The notes under the pieces are model-generated. The model searched no databases. It had not been told where the DNA came from and saw only the letters and a list, made by a program, of their open reading frames with translations. DNA of 64,000 nt from Lamellibrachia columna (taxonomy: Eukaryota > Annelida > Polychaeta > Sabellida > Siboglinidae): positions 475,001-539,000 of the forward strand of contig OY759271.1 of assembly GCA_963662155.1 (NCBI GenBank), read 5' to 3'. Both the position numbers and the translations under genes were made by a program. Positions 61,408 to 64,000 of the stretch are shown here, one piece after another; within the stretch, counting starts at the first letter, position 1, and every line of letters starts with the position of its first letter.

Positions 61408-61848
61408 ACATGCAAAATTTACCCCACCAATAATAACTAACTCGGATTTACTTGCATTTAACTTTAATGTGGTCTCTGTCATCCAATGGAAGATTTTGTG
61501 GAGACAATCCCTGAGCTAGTTTTGGAAGTGATTTGTATCTCATGTAGCCAAAATAGCATAGGTCTGTGATTTATTAGCATACACTTGGTGATCCAAGTTG
61601 TGACGTTGGATAACTGAGCCAAGTAGAGTAGCGTAGAGAGTGAAACACCCTGAGGAACATTACGTGAAGTAGGGAGCGTAGCTGAGTAACAATTCGCTAT
61701 CTTCATTCTTTTGCATCTATCAGTTAAATATTATGAGAACCAGCTCTGTTCCAGATATGCCACACCACATTGACACACTTTTAATAAGTTGTCCTGTGAC
61801 CAATGGTATCAAATGCGGCAGATAGCTTCAGCAAGAAAATGGTCTCCT
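61408..61848 (-). pseudogene. L2/CR1-group RT relic (copy 3)
   Basis: Copy of 7690-8130 with a few further substitutions. Confidence 0.6.
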
Positions 61849-62637
61849 TCCATACACTTCCTGGACCCACTACCCAGTGTGTAGATCCGCTCAAGTCTGG
61901 TCAATAACAGATTTAACACCTACACATGGTTCACTGAATGGTATTAATTCAGTCAACACTTGATCATTTGCTGTGTCGCCAGAACAGTCTGCATTGATTG
62001 TCCTTAAACACTTCCAGGAGAAACCATATGGCAATATCTTCATTATGTTGGACCGTCGACTGCAACGGTATTTTTTTTAATAATACAATAAGTTATAACA
62101 TTTATATAAATTAAATTTAACAAAGGTAATAATAAATACATTTGTATGTGGGCGTTTTCACGTACAGGGTACACTTTTGCCAAAATGAACTTTCCCGCAT
62201 ATTATTGAAATAATTAATGGTGTAATATTAATTCAGTCTAAATATATATTCCTTGCTGATCTCAGCTAATTGATGCACAGCTGATTGTTGCACAACAACC
62301 AACTCACTTCTTCGTGGTGACGTAGTACTCACGAGAGATGGAGTAAAGAGCTGACCCATTGTGTCTGCAATGATATTAACAGATGTCGTCATTTCATCAT
62401 CCCAAAATCCAATAAATGAATGGGTCAAATTTTCTAGTTTCTTTTAATGTGAATATGTTACACATTTTTTTTACAAATATCTTGTTACACATAGGTGTAA
62501 GAAAACCTGTCTACTTAAATGCTTCCTTTTCTGTCTGAATCAACCAATGGTTCCATTCCAAAAATATATATAATTCGACCAAACATTACATCTATATTAC
62601 ACATCTGTTGAATACTAGTGGAATAATAGGATGAACA

Positions 62638-63653
62638 TTTAACAAGATTTAACAAGATTTGCCATCCAAGCCAAAGGCCCAGATGGCAAGTGGACAAGGA
62701 AGCCATTGGCTTATCGAGAGTCCAACAATGTTCATCTACTTATAACCCGCCCTCCTGAGATATGTGTCAACCTTGTTTTTAAACATATTCACGCTGCTAG
62801 CAGTTACACAATCTGTAGACAATTTGTTCCATTCATTTATTGTCCTCTGTGAGAACGAGTGCTTCCTGATGTCCAATCTACATTGATCCTTTACTAATTT
62901 TACCTCATGTCCTCTAGTTCTGCTATCCTTCTTGAGTGAGAAAAACATATTTCTATCAATATTTTCATACCCATTCAATATCTTAAAAACTTCAATCTGA
63001 TCTCCTCTTAACCTCCTTGTCTCTAGAGTTGTTAAACCACATTCTTTCAGGCGTTCTTCATAACTAAGGTCTCTCAGTTCTGGAATCATTTTAGTTGCTC
63101 TCCTTTGTATGCGTTCAAGCGTATCTATATCTTTCTTACGATATGGTCTCCATGCTTGTATACAGTATTCTAAATGAGGTCTAACTATTGCTTTATAAAG
63201 AGGTATAATTAACTTTTTTCCCTTGTATGTTATGTTTCTTCTAATCAATCCAAGAATTTGATTACCCTTTGAAGCTGCAATACCACACTGCTCTGAAACT
63301 TTCATATCAGCGCTTATTGTAACTCCTAAGTCCTTTTCTTTTACAGTAGTACCCAGAACAGTATCTCCCATTTTATAGTTTACATTCAAGTTCCTATGTC
63401 CTGTATGTAGGCATTTACATTTCCAAAATTGAACAACATCTGCCATTTCTCAGACCATTTCACTAATCTGTCTAGATCGTTTTGTAAATGTTGTTTATCA
63501 CCATCAGTATTAACCTTTCTAAACAGTTTTGTGTCATCCGCAAATTTCAGTACGTTATTTGTTATACTGTCGTCCAAGTCATTGATATAAATTAAGAATA
63601 ATATAGGTCCTAATACTGATCCTTGAGGTACCCCACTCAAAACCGATTTCCAA
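62638..63653 (-). mobile_element. 5'-truncated CR1 copy
   Basis: About 1 kb matching the 3' end of the element at 38973, from within ORF2 to the same decamer tail (seen here as 'aacaagatttaacaagattt'). Blocks D1 and D2 have the empty site 'acatttgaagcagtg'. Here about two bases (ga) are lost and no target duplication is seen. Confidence 0.85.
62736..63640 (-). pseudogene. CR1 ORF2 C-terminal part, frameshifted
   Basis: Covers ORF2 from the GVPQGSVLGP block and FADD box to the stop. One G is missing from a GGG at about 63423, which breaks the frame between NFG and KCKC. Otherwise nearly identical to the full element (E-N for E-I, L-R for I-R). Confidence 0.85.
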
Positions 63654-63814
63654 GCAGTATGCCGACGACCATAAAAGGATCAACATTTGCAGCAGTAAAA
63701 ATACCCCAAAAAGCCATCTTGGTGCCCCCTGGGGCAAGACAGCTACCCATATACCTGGGGCAGTTCGGTCTACAACTCCTTCCCGCGTGTTTTTAATGCA
63801 AGAGCAAGAGAGCT

Positions 63815-63944
63815 CTTTACACTTCAAGTAAGCTGTAATATATGTGTAAAGACTGACTGGGCTGTGAGTACAACAATCACTTTACACTTCAAGTAAGCTG
63901 TAATGTCTGCGTAAAGACTGACTTGGCTGTGAGTGCAATAATTA
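63815..63944. repeat. 65-bp tandem repeat, two units (copy 3)
   Basis: Same two units as at 9083. Confidence 0.75.
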
Positions 63945-63963
63945 GCATGAGCCAAGAACTTAC

Positions 63964-64000
63964 GCTGTCGATGTTCTCATCCTTGTGTGGTTTGTCCCAG
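63964..64000 (-). other. Candidate host exon on the minus strand (copy 3, cut by window end)
   Basis: Donor side (GTAAGT at 63958-63963) and the last 12 codons are present and match copies 1 and 2. The acceptor lies outside the window. Confidence 0.4.

Larger units (their letters stand above)
58103..64000. repeat. Block D copy 3 (segmental duplication, runs off the window)
   Basis: Collinear with the other two D blocks, but with a CR1 insertion at 62638-63653, a 15-16-bp duplication near 62265-62295 ('cagctgattgttgcaca') and small deletions near 62435-62450. The stretches 58708-60493, 60529-61407 and 61849-62637 hold nothing recognised. Confidence 0.9.

Overview
This looks like metazoan nuclear DNA, most likely from an invertebrate. 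It is AT-rich and almost entirely repetitive, with no operons, ribosome binding sites or other prokaryotic signals. It carries an intact CR1-type LINE with an esterase-domain ORF1, a tRNA-derived SINE, two other decayed LINE lineages, and a Mutator-like DNA transposon of a type I recall from cnidarians and molluscs. I cannot name the species.

Layout. Four component types are shuffled. Unit A (about 1.33 kb) is a tandem repeat holding the first ~85 codons of a Mutator-like transposase fused to the element's distal end. It occupies 1-2016, 12230-13938, 15899-17608 and the long array 29683-55697. Unit B (about 1.8 kb) is a decayed LINE reverse-transcriptase fragment, an AT-rich spacer and an old SINE relic, present in nine copies, three of them hit by a younger SINE. 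Block D (about 5.1 kb) is low-copy DNA at 4385-9496, 20014-25123 and 58103-64000. It holds a TIR-like terminal exon, a promoter-like motif cluster, an L2-like LINE relic on the minus strand and a candidate minus-strand exon. The order A-B-D recurs three times, with offsets of about 15.63 kb and 38.09 kb.

Transposon story. One A-type copy (about 30.2-33.7 kb) keeps the whole interior: a broken Mutator-like transposase on + (30209-32545) and, convergent on -, a broken ORF with the zinc-binding loop of His-Me finger homing endonucleases (32770-33335). Every other A unit shares one deletion junction that removes about 3 kb. The array therefore appears to be an amplified, internally deleted derivative of this element, still encoding a 103-residue N-terminal fragment in most copies.

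Retrotransposon story. A structurally intact CR1-like LINE (38973-43812) sits in the AGT run of one A unit. ORF1 (PHD-like finger, repeat linker, SGNH esterase) ends in T-TTA-AAC-TAG, and ORF2 (endonuclease plus reverse transcriptase) lies in the -1 frame with no usable ATG before its catalytic core. This is a strong candidate for programmed -1 frameshifting. A near-identical 5'-truncated copy lies on the minus strand at 62638-63653, only in the third D block, so this lineage moved after the segmental duplications.

No complete ordinary host gene is visible. The only host-like pieces are the TIR-like exon with a downstream AATAAA and the minus-strand exon ending in a consensus splice donor.
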